DNA from: Tubiluchus corallicola
Taxonomy: Eukaryota; Priapulida; Priapulimorpha; Priapulimorphida; Tubiluchidae
Reading direction: 5' to 3'
Length of the DNA: 62,000 nucleotides
Assembly (NCBI GenBank): GCA_030141605.1
Contig: JAQGDQ010000106.1
Span: 1-62,000 of the forward strand
Shown here: piece after piece, positions 11,858 to 24,699 of the stretch
Position numbering within the stretch: position 1 is the stretch's first letter
How the letters are laid out: each line of letters opens with the position of its first letter
Made by a program: the position numbers and the translations under genes
Notes under the pieces: model-generated
The model's input: only the letters and a program-made list of their open reading frames with translations
Told to the model about the DNA's origin: nothing
The model's database searches: none

Positions 11858-12435
11858 GCTTAGCGACTGAAATTAAGCAACGGTGCGGCAGCAAATGGAT
11901 AGATGACAATCAGCAAACCTGTCTTTGGGCGATTTCATCTACCATACCCAACTTGCAGCGGGAAAACGTATATATATTAGACTCGGATGTGGCAGCTATG
12001 TTAGTTCAGGGCATTTTAATTTCGGGAAGCTGTTAATGATTTATAATGAGGCGCTGCATGGCCACATTTGTCAGAGTGGCTGTATTTTACATTTTACTAT
12101 TGAATCTCTCGGTTAGCCTGATTTCTGCTATAAATTAGACACATTTATTTATTTTTATGAAGTTTAACACGTCAAACTAGCATTCAAAGGAAGGGTATAC
12201 TCAATGCAATGGGCTTAGGCAGGACCGGGATCTGTCTCATTATCAAGGTAATCCACTAAAGTAAGACACTAAATCAGCATAAGGGTCTTAGCTATGTTCC
12301 CTAGACCCTGAGCTACAGCAGATTTGCTTTGACAAATACCCACGAGCAGTACGGAGGGAACCGCTTATAAGCAGATTTCTGGCACTCACATATCCATTGT
12401 GTAACCAGGCTCGTCCTTAACTTCAGTCGCTAAGC
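11858..12435. repeat. Inverted pair of 5S-rRNA-like (SINE3-like) sequences
   Basis: On the plus strand from 11858, GCTTAGCGACTGAAATTAAG is followed by CAACG, then ATGGATAGATGAC about 20 bp later. On the minus strand from 12435, GCTTAGCGACTGAAGTTAAG is followed by GACGAGCCTGGTTA and then ATGGATATGTGAG. Both follow the order of the 5S rRNA internal promoter: GAAGTTAAGCAACG (box A), GGCCTGGTTA (intermediate element), TGGATGGGTGACC (box C). The two copies face each other about 480 bp apart. They may be two 5S-derived SINE heads in inverted orientation, or one element with 5S-like terminal inverted repeats. Neither is an intact 5S gene. Confidence 0.5.
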
Positions 12436-12489
12436 TGTTATATTTGTATTTAGGTTGCTATTTTTAATAACTCAGTTATAATCAGAGTA

Positions 12490-12972
12490 CCGTATTTTCC
12501 CGTGTATAAGAGACCCTTTTTTGCTCAGAATTTTCACTTTAAAAATAAGGGGTCTCTTATACATGTGAGTAAGTCTTTTCAATAAGATGCATAAATTGTG
12601 ACACTAATGATTTTAAAGAAATAAGTGCTCTACAACTGTTTTATTTCGAATAATTATAGTTTCCTTTCAATAAATCTTCTCCATGGCTAAATTCTAATGA
12701 TAAAATTAATGTACCGGGTAAGTTATTATTTTTTTAAATGTCAAAAGAGGACAATGCCATTTTTGAGCAGAGTGACTCCTCTGATGATGAACTGGCTGGA
12801 ATTGCTGAAGGTCTGACTCCAGTTGATATTTTTGATGAGAGTGATGAGGAATTTAATGATTTCTATGATGAATAAAGTTATTCATTACCAAAAAACTTTT
12901 TTCCAGAATTTTTGCCTAAAAATTGAAGGGGTCTCTTATACACAAGGGTCTCTTATACATGGGAAAATACGG
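12490..12972 (+). mobile_element. TA-flanked TIR element, Tc1/pogo type, non-autonomous
   Basis: It begins CCGTATTTTCCCGTGTATAA and ends with the inverse, TTATACATGGGAAAATACGG, flanked by TA at 12488-12489 and 12973-12974. GGGTCTCTTATACA-like sites are repeated: one inside the left TIR, one inverted at about 12550-12564, and two tandem copies at about 12929-12960. This is the arrangement expected of multiple transposase-binding sites. The interior keeps a 45-codon acidic ORF and an AATAAA at 12871-12876. The TA target site and long imperfect TIRs point to the Tc1/mariner-pogo group. The subfamily is inference. Confidence 0.75.
12738..12875 (+). pseudogene. Acidic 45-aa ORF, probable transposase C-terminal remnant
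   Basis: An open frame runs from ATG (12738) to TAA (12873-12875) inside the TIR element, giving a very acidic peptide. Visible segments are SDSSDDELAGIAEG and FDESDEEFNDFYDE. Pogo/Tigger-type transposases commonly end in an Asp/Glu/Ser-rich tail. With the stop overlapping the start of the AATAAA, the simplest reading is that an internal deletion removed the DNA-binding and DDE domains and left the 3' end of the transposase gene. No catalytic residues remain. It could instead be a short expressed peptide, but nothing in the sequence shows that. Confidence 0.5.
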
Positions 12973-12975
12973 TAA

Positions 12976-15900
12976 TGCCTTTTTCACGCTAAAGAGGATG
13001 TAAATACCTATGCGTCCGCACACCTTATTTTTCCTTTAGTTTTTACACCTTAATGAAACACTCTCAAATGCCCTGAATCTGTATCATAAATAACAAACTT
13101 AAACACAATATAAGAGCGGCCAGCACTTATTGGTAAGCAAAGACTGATGCAAAGTATGTCAGCTAACTTTTTATAAGGAGCATCGAAAAAAGAAACAGGA
13201 AACCTAAACTATAAATAACTAACCTCTAAGCACCTGTGGTTCTAGTCACATGATAGGTGCACAAAACAGGCTGTTTACTCTGCAGCACCTAAAACAAATA
13301 AATTAAATGACAGTAATTAGCAGTAAAAAAATCTATTGTTACATCATAGCACAAATTCATTCACAAATTTACTTTTTTCTTCATATTCCAATGAATGAAT
13401 TCGAAAACAAGGGTAAAAGCGCATATGCTTTGATGGCAGTGCAGTGTAATATTCATCTCAGTGCTGCAAAAAACATGGCAGGAAATACAAAGCACAGTAC
13501 AAACACATGCCACTACACACAAAATACATTAGTCCTTTATTGCTGCGAAATAACAATTGGGTGATTATTCACTGACTAATTAAAATTTATTTTAAGTCGA
13601 TGTTTATAACAATAAAGTTTAGCCAAATAAAATAAGGATATCTTTACTGTATGTAATTGATTATACAAGTTGAAAATATGAACAGATATATTAATTACAA
13701 AAACAGTTCTGGTACTAATAAGCTTGGCCTGCTATCTCTTTATCAGAATCTTGAAAAACAATGTACAAACAAAAAGAGCAAAAAAGTACAGTTAGGAAAC
13801 ATGTAAAAAATCATTTAACCAAGCCAGATTACCAAATACTATCTTATGCGCGGAAAGTTTAGATTACTACAAAGTATCTCTATCTGCATACATAACACAT
13901 TTGCCTGTATCTCACATTTGTTTGCTTGCTTGTGTCTACCTATACCGCTTACACCTTGCCTGCCCATCTGTTTACTTGCTTACTTATTTGTCAGTTTGGT
14001 CGCCAAATTGCCTTCCCACTCTTTATCTAATTAATGTTTTTTAATATGCTAATATATTTATATAAATGCGTTAATCTATTTATTCTGATATTTATTTACT
14101 ACTGACACGGCCGATGTTGTATTTTTATTGTTTACAATTCCAGTTTAGGTTACTTCGAGTTTTTTCTTGCACTTCGCTAGCAAATGTTGTATAATGTTTT
14201 CTTGCATATTATTGCACTGCAAATATGCTGCCTGTTTTATATTAAGGTTCAGTAAATAAGTAAATTTAGTATTTATGTAATTTTTGTACTTTTAATTGTG
14301 TAATATTGCTTATCTCAGGGTCTACAGATGTGTAATGTGTCAGTACAACATTTTTAATTCCATAATACCTAGACAGTTGGTGTTACAATGTTTAAGATAA
14401 ATTAGATAATAATTACTAGTAACTAAGAATCAAATTTTTCGAACACAACATGTGTGCACAAGATTAAACACTGAGTACGTAAGGATTTTTGATATTATAG
14501 TTGTTGCCTAGTTGTTGTTTTCATGTTATTTACCTAATATTGAACTTTGCGACAGCACTAAATGACCTTCGGAGTTTAAATTAATGTATAAATGTGTATA
14601 AATCACGGTTTAGTTGGACCTACATCAGGCCAACGTATTAACATCAATAACATGTATACCATTATTAACAGCCACCCAAAATCTCACTTATGCAAACTAA
14701 TATCTCTAACAGTTATTTAGCAAACTGTTGTCAACACTTGATTACCAAACTTGCATAACTTAATTTTATGACATTTAAGTTGAAACAGCTATTTGATTAC
14801 GCAATCCACCGCGCGGTCTATAAAATCATGCGAAACTTGTTATTTTCTGATTATCAACAATGAACACTTGCCTGATTTTCTTGCGTAATTGAGCTTGTAA
14901 AACTACGTCAACTCTTTGTTGCAATCATCCCACACAGGTAGCAACCTCTAGCTCAGGTGTAGTTTGCCGCCCACTCTACTTGGGCAGCGTTCACGCACAC
15001 GTAACATACCCATGATTACCATGCTGCTGTGTGCACTGAGATTAAGCACTAAGGTAATGATTTCTGATATTATACTGTATTTAGATATCTGTCATGCAAA
15101 GCGTGGGCAATGCTAAGTTTTTTTTCATAACAATCAACAATAACCCACAGTAAACCCACGTTTTAAGAAACGCAGGGCTTTTAAATGTTATTACACAATC
15201 TTTCAACACTATCGATTAATAACAGAATGAGCCACCAATTTTACTTTGAATTTAAACTGCATATCTTTCAGGTACAAGATAGAAGACTTAATCACAAGGT
15301 ACTGAGTGGTCTAATGCCACAAGAACAAAATTAGTACCTGTCTAAAATACAAACGACTAGGCGATATAGATAGAAAACATTGCGCAGCGGTGCAAGTGTG
15401 CCAAGTTAAATCCAGCTCAGTTTCAACTCTCACATTTTAATTGGTTTGACTAAATACAACTCCAGAAATAAAACGTAATCGCGACTTTATTCCGTCTTCT
15501 AAATTTCATATCTCACCACAATTTTGAGTAATTATATCAACTAGCTGATAGACTGACTGGCCTATCGAGCTAAACTAGCATTGCAGTTATATTTGCTGTA
15601 GACTCAACGGATTCCACCGGTCCCTAAACGTAGTACATTAAGATCTTTTGCATCAGGATGATTAAAACAAGTTCCAGTAATCCACAAAGTATATCCTTAC
15701 ATGGCGGGCTTGACGGCCCAGATCAGTGCCATTGAATACAAATACTTAATAGTGAAAAAATTAATATAATTTCTCAATAAATTATAAAAGGTGGTCACAA
15801 CTCGAAAAGCTTTTAAAAACGCAACAAACAAAAAGAAGCTAACAGGCCTAATCACAAGAAAAATTAAACACACTTTTTTAACAAGCCAGACAAGCAAAGC

Positions 15901-18770
15901 CAGACTTTTATTTTCTCTTCTTCATAAACATGCATCATTTTTTACGATGTTATTTTTTAAAATTTCTTTAATTGTTATTTTGTGTTGATTTTTTCATTCA
16001 CAAATTCACCAGGCTCACTTTACCACGTGTGGGAATCATGCAGCAGGATGGATGTTCTACAGCCATCAAGAGATCTGAGTCACATCGTAACAGATTTCGC
16101 TAATTGTTGTGTGCCCTGCATCTGCCACGTGCAACATGTAGCAACGCACACTACGTGAATAAAAGCACATTTTTGACATTCTCAGTGCAGATACAGAGAT
16201 TAGGGCATACTTAGTTTGAGAAATCTAAGGTCAACTTATCACCGAAGGTTTGCTAAGCTTAAGAGTACCGTAAAACAAAAACTGTGCTGGGCAAAAAGGT
16301 CCACATTTTCGCGATTATTTTTTAGGATTTTATTACGTTTTCAATAAATTAATAGCACTACTCATTCCCATTCAATTTCGCTAATCAGTACACATTTATA
16401 CACAGTTGACATTCAGTGCCAACCAGATATTTAGTAAGTACTATTATCGTTCTGCCTCGTTACTACTTTTTTGCTCTGCTGCTGACTTCAGTCGGTTTAG
16501 CGGATCACTGTTAGGATATGCCGCAAGTGTATTGCTACGCAAGTAAGAAAAACAGTTTTGGAAATAATAAAAATCACATAACACATACACATTTCACTTT
16601 CAATAATGCAGCTGTGTATTTAAAGTGATACATCTTTTGATATTATTTTCTGCCTAACTTAATAATAGCCATTCTATTTGCCGCTGTACAATTTTCTCTT
16701 ATTTTATAAAAACTATTATAATATAGAACTTACGACCACATAAGAAACCAAACAAAAAGCAAACTCCTGGTCCTGCCCCAGTGCTTAAAGCACAAGAAAA
16801 CCCTCCACTTACATAAAGCTTAAAAAATTCGTCTTGAAATTTTATACAACTCACATATTGCCTTTTTGGCATGCAGGGCTTGCGTCAGCAGTAACGCCGT
16901 ATAAAACTTGTAAATTTAAACTCCCGCAATGACCGTTAGGTGCAGCCATTTTGACGATAAGTCATTGCAAACAAGTTCAGAGAACACTGAAAAAAGCTTG
17001 AAAAGGTAATTAGGGCATTCGCAGCGCACACATTGCTAACTAAGTAATATTTTAAATTACTGTACCCTGAGATAACGACATTTTACCAACTGGTGAAAAC
17101 AGTTTAAATAATTAATAATTTTCTTTTCTAGTTAAATAAGTCTTTCAAGAGGTTAAGCGAGATATTAAGTAATATAACTTTGCATGGAAAGTTTTTTGGG
17201 ACATAGTTTAACATTTTTTCTTCTTCCATGATTTACGTTGTGCGTATATGACGTCATACAATGGCGCGGTCAGAACAGTATTACGGGAGATTTAAAATGA
17301 ACACTAACAAAAATCCTCTCAACGCGAGTACGATATATGTATAAAATTGCTATAAAGTAATATAATTTTTAAGGCGATTTTCCTGAAACCTACTTCAGGT
17401 ACCCATTTTCTTGTCCTTTAAAGGGGCTCAGTTTTACAAAGGGTTTTACAAGGGGTTCATTCTTACAAAGTTATTGGAACCACGAATTTGAAATAATACC
17501 TTTTGTCACACTGAAACTTTAAACTAAAATTAGTTTCCAGATCCACATAGAGTTTAAAACGTTTGGGAATTTTTACCCTTTTCCATTGCTTTTTGGTTAA
17601 GTGCCCATGAAAAAGCAAAATTTGTTGTTCTCGGGAATGTTAAAGGTGCCAGCTATTTTATGTTATTTACTGTATTATTCTGCACCTAATGGACAAAGAA
17701 CAATCCATATGGTGAACTGGGAACGAACTAATGTTCCTTTGTGCAAAAGAACTCGGAACTGCATTCTTTCTCTAGAACGCCAGAAGAGCTACCCCGCACT
17801 ATGGGATTAGCTCCTTTCGTAACGGATGAATTTGGAGCTGGAGTTAGCTCTTTTTTGCCAAAGAAGTGGAAGTAACTCACAGAACTGAGGAACTTGTACA
17901 ACCTTGCGGCTCTACTCACAACATAAGCTGGAACCACATGAACTCTTTTTCACCTATACTGAAAAGTGCTGACGTATTCTTCAAAGTATTTTGATACTTC
18001 TACAATATAATTATTGTGAACACCTCATTAACTGCCAGAATAATTAGTTTTTTTGGAGATTATTCAACTTACAATTGACCTTGAATGGGACAAAGCTTTT
18101 CCATTGACTTCATGCTCAGTAAGATGGCGTAAGAGATGACAGTGTTTACATGCATATAAGTGAGAGACAGAGAGAGAGAAGGCGAAAGAAAGGAGAGATA
18201 TTTTTAAGTAATAACCCATTACGTTGAGTGCAGTATTCTTGTGACAGAATTACTGAATTAGTCCAGAACTGACCTTCGTCGAGAATCTACCAAGGTAGAG
18301 TGGCTAAATAAAGAGATGTATTAATATTCGTCATTGTCGTTTGATGATTATACCACTCACAAAATATTCAAATGTTGTAATAATGTAATTTCTGCTGACA
18401 TCTCACACTGCCACGTAGCTTTTTGCTATAATAGCGTTGTGTTACGCAGTTTTGTGCTAGGGTGTGTGTTGTACCAGAGATCTTTTGGTTGCATTTAATG
18501 CTTTGTAGCACAATGCACTGCTTACTATTGAAAGTCAGTGCGTTTCACTTGTATGTTCAAATTTGCATTCTATTATACATATCATTCTCTTATGTTGCGT
18601 ATGCTATACTGTATTATGCATTGCTCTGAATTACATTTCCATGTCATATCAGAACATAGCATTATACAACTGTGTTTTGTGTTACTTCGCATAACATCAC
18701 ATTGCATTATCAGCAGTTTTAAGATTTTAACTAAACATCGAGGTAATTTGGCAATGTTCTTGCAACTTGT
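12976..18770. other. Gene-free stretch
   Basis: About 5.8 kb without a supportable exon. Visible items are a degenerate pyrimidine-rich tetranucleotide tract at about 13915-14010 (TTGCTTGC/TACT-type units, which produces a 62-codon ORF by chance) and a perfect TGACGTCA at 17249-17256. A block at about 17600-17900 has repeated GGAAC/GTTCC motifs and may be an old repeat. Confidence 0.45.
17249..17256. promoter_or_regulatory. CRE-like palindrome TGACGTCA
   Basis: A perfect cAMP-response-element octamer is followed within 5 bp by AATGGCGCGG. No gene start was recognised beside it, so it may be coincidental. Confidence 0.2.
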
Positions 18771-18779
18771 AACAGAAAG

Positions 18780-20540
18780 ATAAAGCGAAAACATACAGTT
18801 AAACATTGTAAACGGACGAACGTGAAAACGAATGGAGAAAACGAAGAAATCAAGAAAAAACACAAATGCAAACGGGGGGGGGGGGGTAAAAATGAAATAG
18901 ATTCAAACAGAACGAAATGAGGATAAAGGTAAAATATTAAAAATTGGTACAATCACGAGGATACGAGTAATGTCTCAAGATAAATAAGATTGAGATGAGA
19001 TAAGGATAATGATGCGTGCAAGGATAAATAACAGTTGATAATGATATTGAAAATGAACATGATAATGATGATGATGGCGATAAAGACCTAAATGAAGACA
19101 AAATTTAATGTAAAATGTTTACAAACGTGGAAATGAAGTTGGGACGGAACCTAGAGATTGAGACTAAAGTAAGTATAAAAACAAAAAGCACGCAACAACG
19201 ATCAAGAGAAAGAGAAGAAAACGAAAAACACAAGATAAATGTAAAGGTAAAGATACTCACAACATAAAGACAAGGATTAGGTTAAAAAATAAAAATGGGA
19301 TAATAAGATAGAATCAGGAGAACGAACAAGATAAAGATACCTAAATAACAAAGAAAGCAGAAAGATAAATGTAAAATGCAAACGTAAAAATAAAGAGGGT
19401 CAAGCTTAGAGATTTAAAATCAAGATCTAAACGCAAATCATATAGGTGAAGAAGCAGATGAAAATGAAGCAGAAAACAATATATATATATATATAAAGGT
19501 AATGCATACCTGAAGATAAAGGTAAAGATAAAGCAAATATGAAGATAACGATAAAAATAAAGATAAACACAAAAACAAAGACAAAGCAGAAAGAAAAATA
19601 AAGATTACGATGCAAGTAAAGTAGAAGATATAGTAAAGGTTATGATGATGATAAAGAAAAAGATAAAGATAAGGATAAAGCAACATGAAGGCAAAAATAA
19701 AGGTACAACAGAAATGAAGCTGAAGCAAGAATTGGAAATAAAAGAAAACGCTTCAGATGGAGCTGAAAATGGAAAGAAATACAAAGACGGAAATGAAAGC
19801 AAAAATAATAATAATTTAGATTACAGATTAAATATGGATAAGAAAAAAGGCAAAAATGAAGATGGGGATTGTCAGAAATGCAGATCCAGACGAAGATGCA
19901 GAATTGCAGTCAAAGACGAAATTGAAAAATAGATAAAGATGCGCAATATGTATACAGAAAGATCGACCAAAAAGCTAAAAATAAAATTAAATGTAGTGTA
20001 AAGTTATAGTCAATGAAAAATGTAAATATATTTTAGAAGTAAAGGTAATCACGCTTGGAAGGATAAAGTAAAAAACGTGAAGACATAGACACAAAGTTTC
20101 AAACGTAAAAACAGGGATCAAATAAAAATAAAAGTAAAGGTAACGGTAACAGTTTCAAAAACATAAATGTAAAGATAAACAAAAAGGCTACGATAAAGGA
20201 AAAGGGTAAAGCTAAAGATAAGAGTAAGAATAAGCAGAAAGATAAAAATAAGCGTAAAGCAGAGGTAAAAGTAATGAGAAAAAGATAGCGGGAAACATGA
20301 AGCTAAGACGAAGACATCAAAAATAAAGATAAAAGTAAAAGAAAAGAAAAAATAGGAAGACAGAAAGAAAGAACAGAGTTAAAAGGAAAAAGGAAGGTAG
20401 GCAGAAAAGCGGTAAGCGGTAAGGAAGGAAGAAAAAATAAAGAAGAAAGACACAAACAGAAAGGAGAAAGAAAAGAAAAAAAGAAAGGGAGAAAGAAGAA
20501 TTATGTCCAAAGGCAAAGGCAAAGGTGAGCACTGAAAAGA
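18780..20540 (+). repeat. Purine-rich degenerate (GATAAA)n-like tract
   Basis: About 1.8 kb in which the plus strand is dominated by A and G, with irregular AAAGATAAA, GGTAAAG and GAAGATG units. A 13-bp poly-G run sits at 18874-18886 and a short (AT)n run at about 19482-19497. It generates Lys-rich plus-strand ORFs and Phe/Leu/Ser-rich minus-strand ORFs, none of which look like real genes. The strand asymmetry is strong and continuous, ending near 20540. Confidence 0.85.
18874..18886 (+). repeat. Poly-G run
   Basis: Thirteen consecutive G residues at the start of the purine-rich tract. Confidence 0.95.
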
Positions 20541-20544
20541 TGTA

Positions 20545-23500
20545 CGTCATTAAATTTTAATTAGCTACCGCGTTACTGTTAAGTTTGCAAAAAAGCAGAA
20601 CTAAAGCCCAAAAGCTGTTCACACATTTGGCAACATCAGTAACAATGATAACTATAGTTTTAAATAAGGTTCTTACATCATAAATAACTCCTGTAACCTG
20701 GCTAAATACCTGACTGAGATTGCCATTTACTGATTTACTGACTGTTGCCACTAGTCCACAAAATGCCATAGCCATAACCAAAAGTCCTTGAATGTGACAC
20801 AGAAATGCTTAGAGTTAACAATACAGTAAGCTACTAACACACGCACGCGCGACACGTGTAGTGCATGCATACACAACGTTACGCACGCATTTTGTAAAAG
20901 AAACTGGTTTATTTTGTATACATACGATTCTCATTAAACGACACTACATCTACATACCCGTATATACAAACACTGGCGTTCAACTACAATTTCAGCAATG
21001 AGAGAAACCCTTTCGTCATCAGTTACAAATACGTAGGTCTATTTACGTCCTCATTGCACGAAAGGTGGTTAGAAAATTAAACAGCATTCTATTTATACCT
21101 ATAAATTACCTAGTTTAATTGCTCAAATCTAAATATTTACAAATTATTGCGTTTAGATTGACTATGGTTGCGGCTGTGAATTTCAGTAAACATAAATTTA
21201 TAATCTAACGATAACGAGCACAACGGTCAATACAACAAAACTCACGCTGTACAAGTACTTGTTAGAAATCCTTCTCAATTACGTGTATTTGTGCATACTG
21301 CTCTTTTCACTTAAGTCATTTCTTTTATACAACTATTTTACACGATATTATTTAGCGTAAACAGCCGGTGCTAAACGATTTTTTGCCACATTCGTTACAA
21401 TTATGTATACTGCAGTTTTATGTATCGTCTTAATATCATTTTGTACCTATGTGTACAATTAAACTATTAAAATCCAGGGCAGTTTTCTTTTGTTTCTTTT
21501 AGGTGAATTACAATATTTTTTGTAATATTAACTAACTAATAATTAAAAAGTATCAAGTGTTTTTCTGTAATATAAAATACAACTGTCAAAGTATTAATGT
21601 TTTTAAAAACATTTTTAATAGGCGTTTAATTGGTTTGTAAAGCTAGATCAAATAAAAATGTCAACGATTTCGCGCTAATAATTATTAATTTTGTAAATTA
21701 CATTACATCTATTATTAATTTTCATTTTACAGGTCTGACTACGAGTTATTCAGGCTGAGGCGTCTTAACTGTAGAATTAAGCCTTACTTCCAAAACACTT
21801 TATTTCTAACGAAAAATACAGTTTAGCTTATCAAAATTATTACTTTGCCACAATAGCGCCAGTTAGCAACGAAATTATATTAAAAACCAAAAAAAACATT
21901 TTTCAAACGAAGTGAAAATTTCAATAATTTACATAATGGTTACCCAACTGATTTACATTTTTTCTGCATCAAATTTTAATGTCAAAAATATTAGGGAATT
22001 TAATCTAAAGTGTTATCTATTTTTTGTTTTTTCTCTGTCCACTTCCTTTTATTTAATTGTGAAAACATTGAAGAACTCGAATTTTTCGTGAATCCATTTC
22101 CTCTAACTTTCACTTTCACCCATTTGTCATTACATAATGAATACAAAACCATTTTTTATCGCATCGCCAGACATTTTCTAATTCTGCCTTCTAAACCAAC
22201 TCTTCGTCGGACGCAAAACAGAAAAGTCGCATTTTTTTCAAGTGTGCAGTTTCCCATGTATCCTAACATATACCTTGGATAACACAGTTGATCTTTGCAT
22301 CATTTTCACAATTATACAAATTCACGTACCTTCCAAAGTTAGCTTTTTTCGATGAATTAAACTATACTAAAATGATTGAGATCGCGGACTGTATCTCCCG
22401 TTATCTCGTCATCTCAGCAAGCGCAAAGCCCGGTTTTTCAACAGCACAAAACACTGCAAACGCTGTATCTGCAATTATAGCCTCGCGTACACACACTGAC
22501 TGCACTATGAGCACAAATTCAGCACGGTAATATAAGCCACGAAAGACGACATATTGCCCAAGGAACGCGTAGACGGTTGCAGGCAGCAGCTAGCTAACGC
22601 ATTATCGTCTGCTGCTGACTCAAAACTGATGAATGAATTGAAACGGTTGTGCGTCGGCTGTAACCGCTGCTGGCGTCACACCGCTAGCATTTAAGCGCAC
22701 TATTTATTAACGAAAGCCGCAGCCCAGTTTTGCATGACGCAACAAGAAGAAAACGCCCCGGGATTGGCGCGAGGTTGGGAAATTCGGGAAAAATGATTGC
22801 TGCATAGCAAAGAAATTTGTGTAAAGAAGACAAAGACAAAACCGCTGCTAATGAATGCCAAAAGGCATAAACCCGACTTAAGCAATGAATACTACATCTC
22901 AGAAATAAGCTTACTATGCCGTTTTCTCTAACATAAGCCTGCTTTACAAAGGAGCTCACTTTTAGTATTAACAGGGTTTATTCTCAGGTTTTGCTTTGAT
23001 TATTTTCTTAGGCATCAGCGCCTCTCCATTTTGATGAATTAGCAAAAATACTCATTATTCCATGCTCTTATTATTTCTGTTATATTAAGGTAACTGGTTG
23101 TCGCTTGCAAACTTATCAAGTACTTTCTCATCAGGCATGTGCAGAGAGAGGGAGAGCTAGGGGCCCTGCTCTTACTGTTCTACATATCAAAAGTACCTTT
23201 TTAGCCAAAATAAAAAAAAAAGATTTTGACAGAAGAAAATTAGTACCTGGTTTCAACTATTTGTTCTAGTAATACTAAATCGTTATTCAAAAAGTTCGAA
23301 TGATGGGAACGCACTGGCTTCTTTTTGCAAGATTCTCTAAAACTACGTAGGTAGATAAAAATAGTACAGGTAAATATATCACAGTGAACAAGACACGGGT
23401 ACCATTTTTTATATTTTCATTTGTGACATTTTTCTTGTGCTTTGATTAAAGTGTCATTATTAACTGTGATGCTAACGTTTTACCATGTCCAACACACCAT

Positions 23501-24690
23501 GTATATCAGTTACGCCATTTAAAATGCAGGTCGCTTACAAAAACTTATTTTCCTCTCTCGTGTTATATCTTGTGCAGTGTACCTTTTTCATGTGAGATAC
23601 GCGCCTTTGTTACGATTTCAAGATATATATTTTCATACAAAGATTTTATGTACCACTTCATTGGCATACAAAAGAGTATTAGGGTATGATGGGACATAAA
23701 GCTTCTTTAGGGCAAAGCCTCCTAAGGATTTTTACAGAAATGTCAAGAGAGAACGCTATACATATGTGTGGTATAGTGACAGTTCTTAAACGAATAGAAA
23801 CAGATAAAAGTTTTATGCAAAGGGACAAAAGACAAAAGGGACCCGGGGATTTAATTGCGACTCATTTCTATTATCAAATTTATAGCATAGTAGTAATCAT
23901 TATTTCGCTTTTGTATGTAGGGGAACACATGTGGGATATTTGGCCCGAATTGTAAAAGAAACGCAAACAAAACATTTAGTCCATTTGAAAACCAAAGTTC
24001 GCAAATGCAATAATCGAAGTTGGTATGACAGATTTTGATGATAGATTAATGTTGTTTGTCATTCTAAAAACGAAGATGCTAAAATTTTTGTAATTGAAAG
24101 CATTTTGCCACAATAAGTAAGCTGTCTGTGCCTGAATTAAATCTTTTCGTTTGTAAAAAACAGTTTTGTGTTTGCACGCAGAAAATGACACGGTAAGCTA
24201 AATGACCCCAGGTCTTTTTACCTGGAAACGAAGTAGTTAGTAAACAAATAATATCTTGTACGATGAAAGCATATTATGTGAATAACACATTGGAAAAATT
24301 AGAAATATGCCTACAAAATAATGTGGGAAATGTATGCTCTGACATTTAAGAGAGACCTTCTATCCCACCATTGCACCACAAGGTACTGACACCTCAGGAT
24401 TTGAGAATATTTACCACATATTATTTTATTTTTTTACATACGTGCAGTAAATATTTCTTATATAGTGTCCTTTTACAGTTCAGCCCCTGCCTTTCGAAAG
24501 TCTATGCACGTCACTATTCATCATCTGTCTAGACGATAATTTTACTTTATTACAAGATGTCCATTAAGAGTATTTAATTAATCAGATCCAATTGCCTGTT
24601 TTGTGCACCTTACAAACAAAAGCACTTTTAAATGTTAATATTATTTATGTTATTTACTTAGGCGCAAGAGTAGATACACGTTAATGCAGC
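20545..24690. other. Gene-free stretch
   Basis: No exon recognised. Slightly CpG-richer patches at 20835-20890 and 22550-22690 are visible, without an adjoining coding region. A short hairpin CCAGGT-CTTTTT-ACCTGG lies near 24209-24226. Confidence 0.45.
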
Positions 24691-24699
24691 GATGTCACT

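Noticed and set aside
12488-12974. CRISPR-like interpretation of the repeated GGGTCTCTTATACA units
   Set aside because: The units are inverted and terminal in a TA-flanked element, with no regular spacers, in an animal-type genome.
13846-14034. Hydrophobic, Cys-rich 62-codon ORF that looks like a small membrane peptide
   Set aside because: It lies on a degenerate tetranucleotide pyrimidine tract. No signal of constraint or splice structure.
19427-20550. Lys-rich plus-strand and Phe-rich minus-strand ORFs, resembling a charged protein or membrane protein
   Set aside because: They come from the purine-rich low-complexity tract; composition alone explains the lack of stops.
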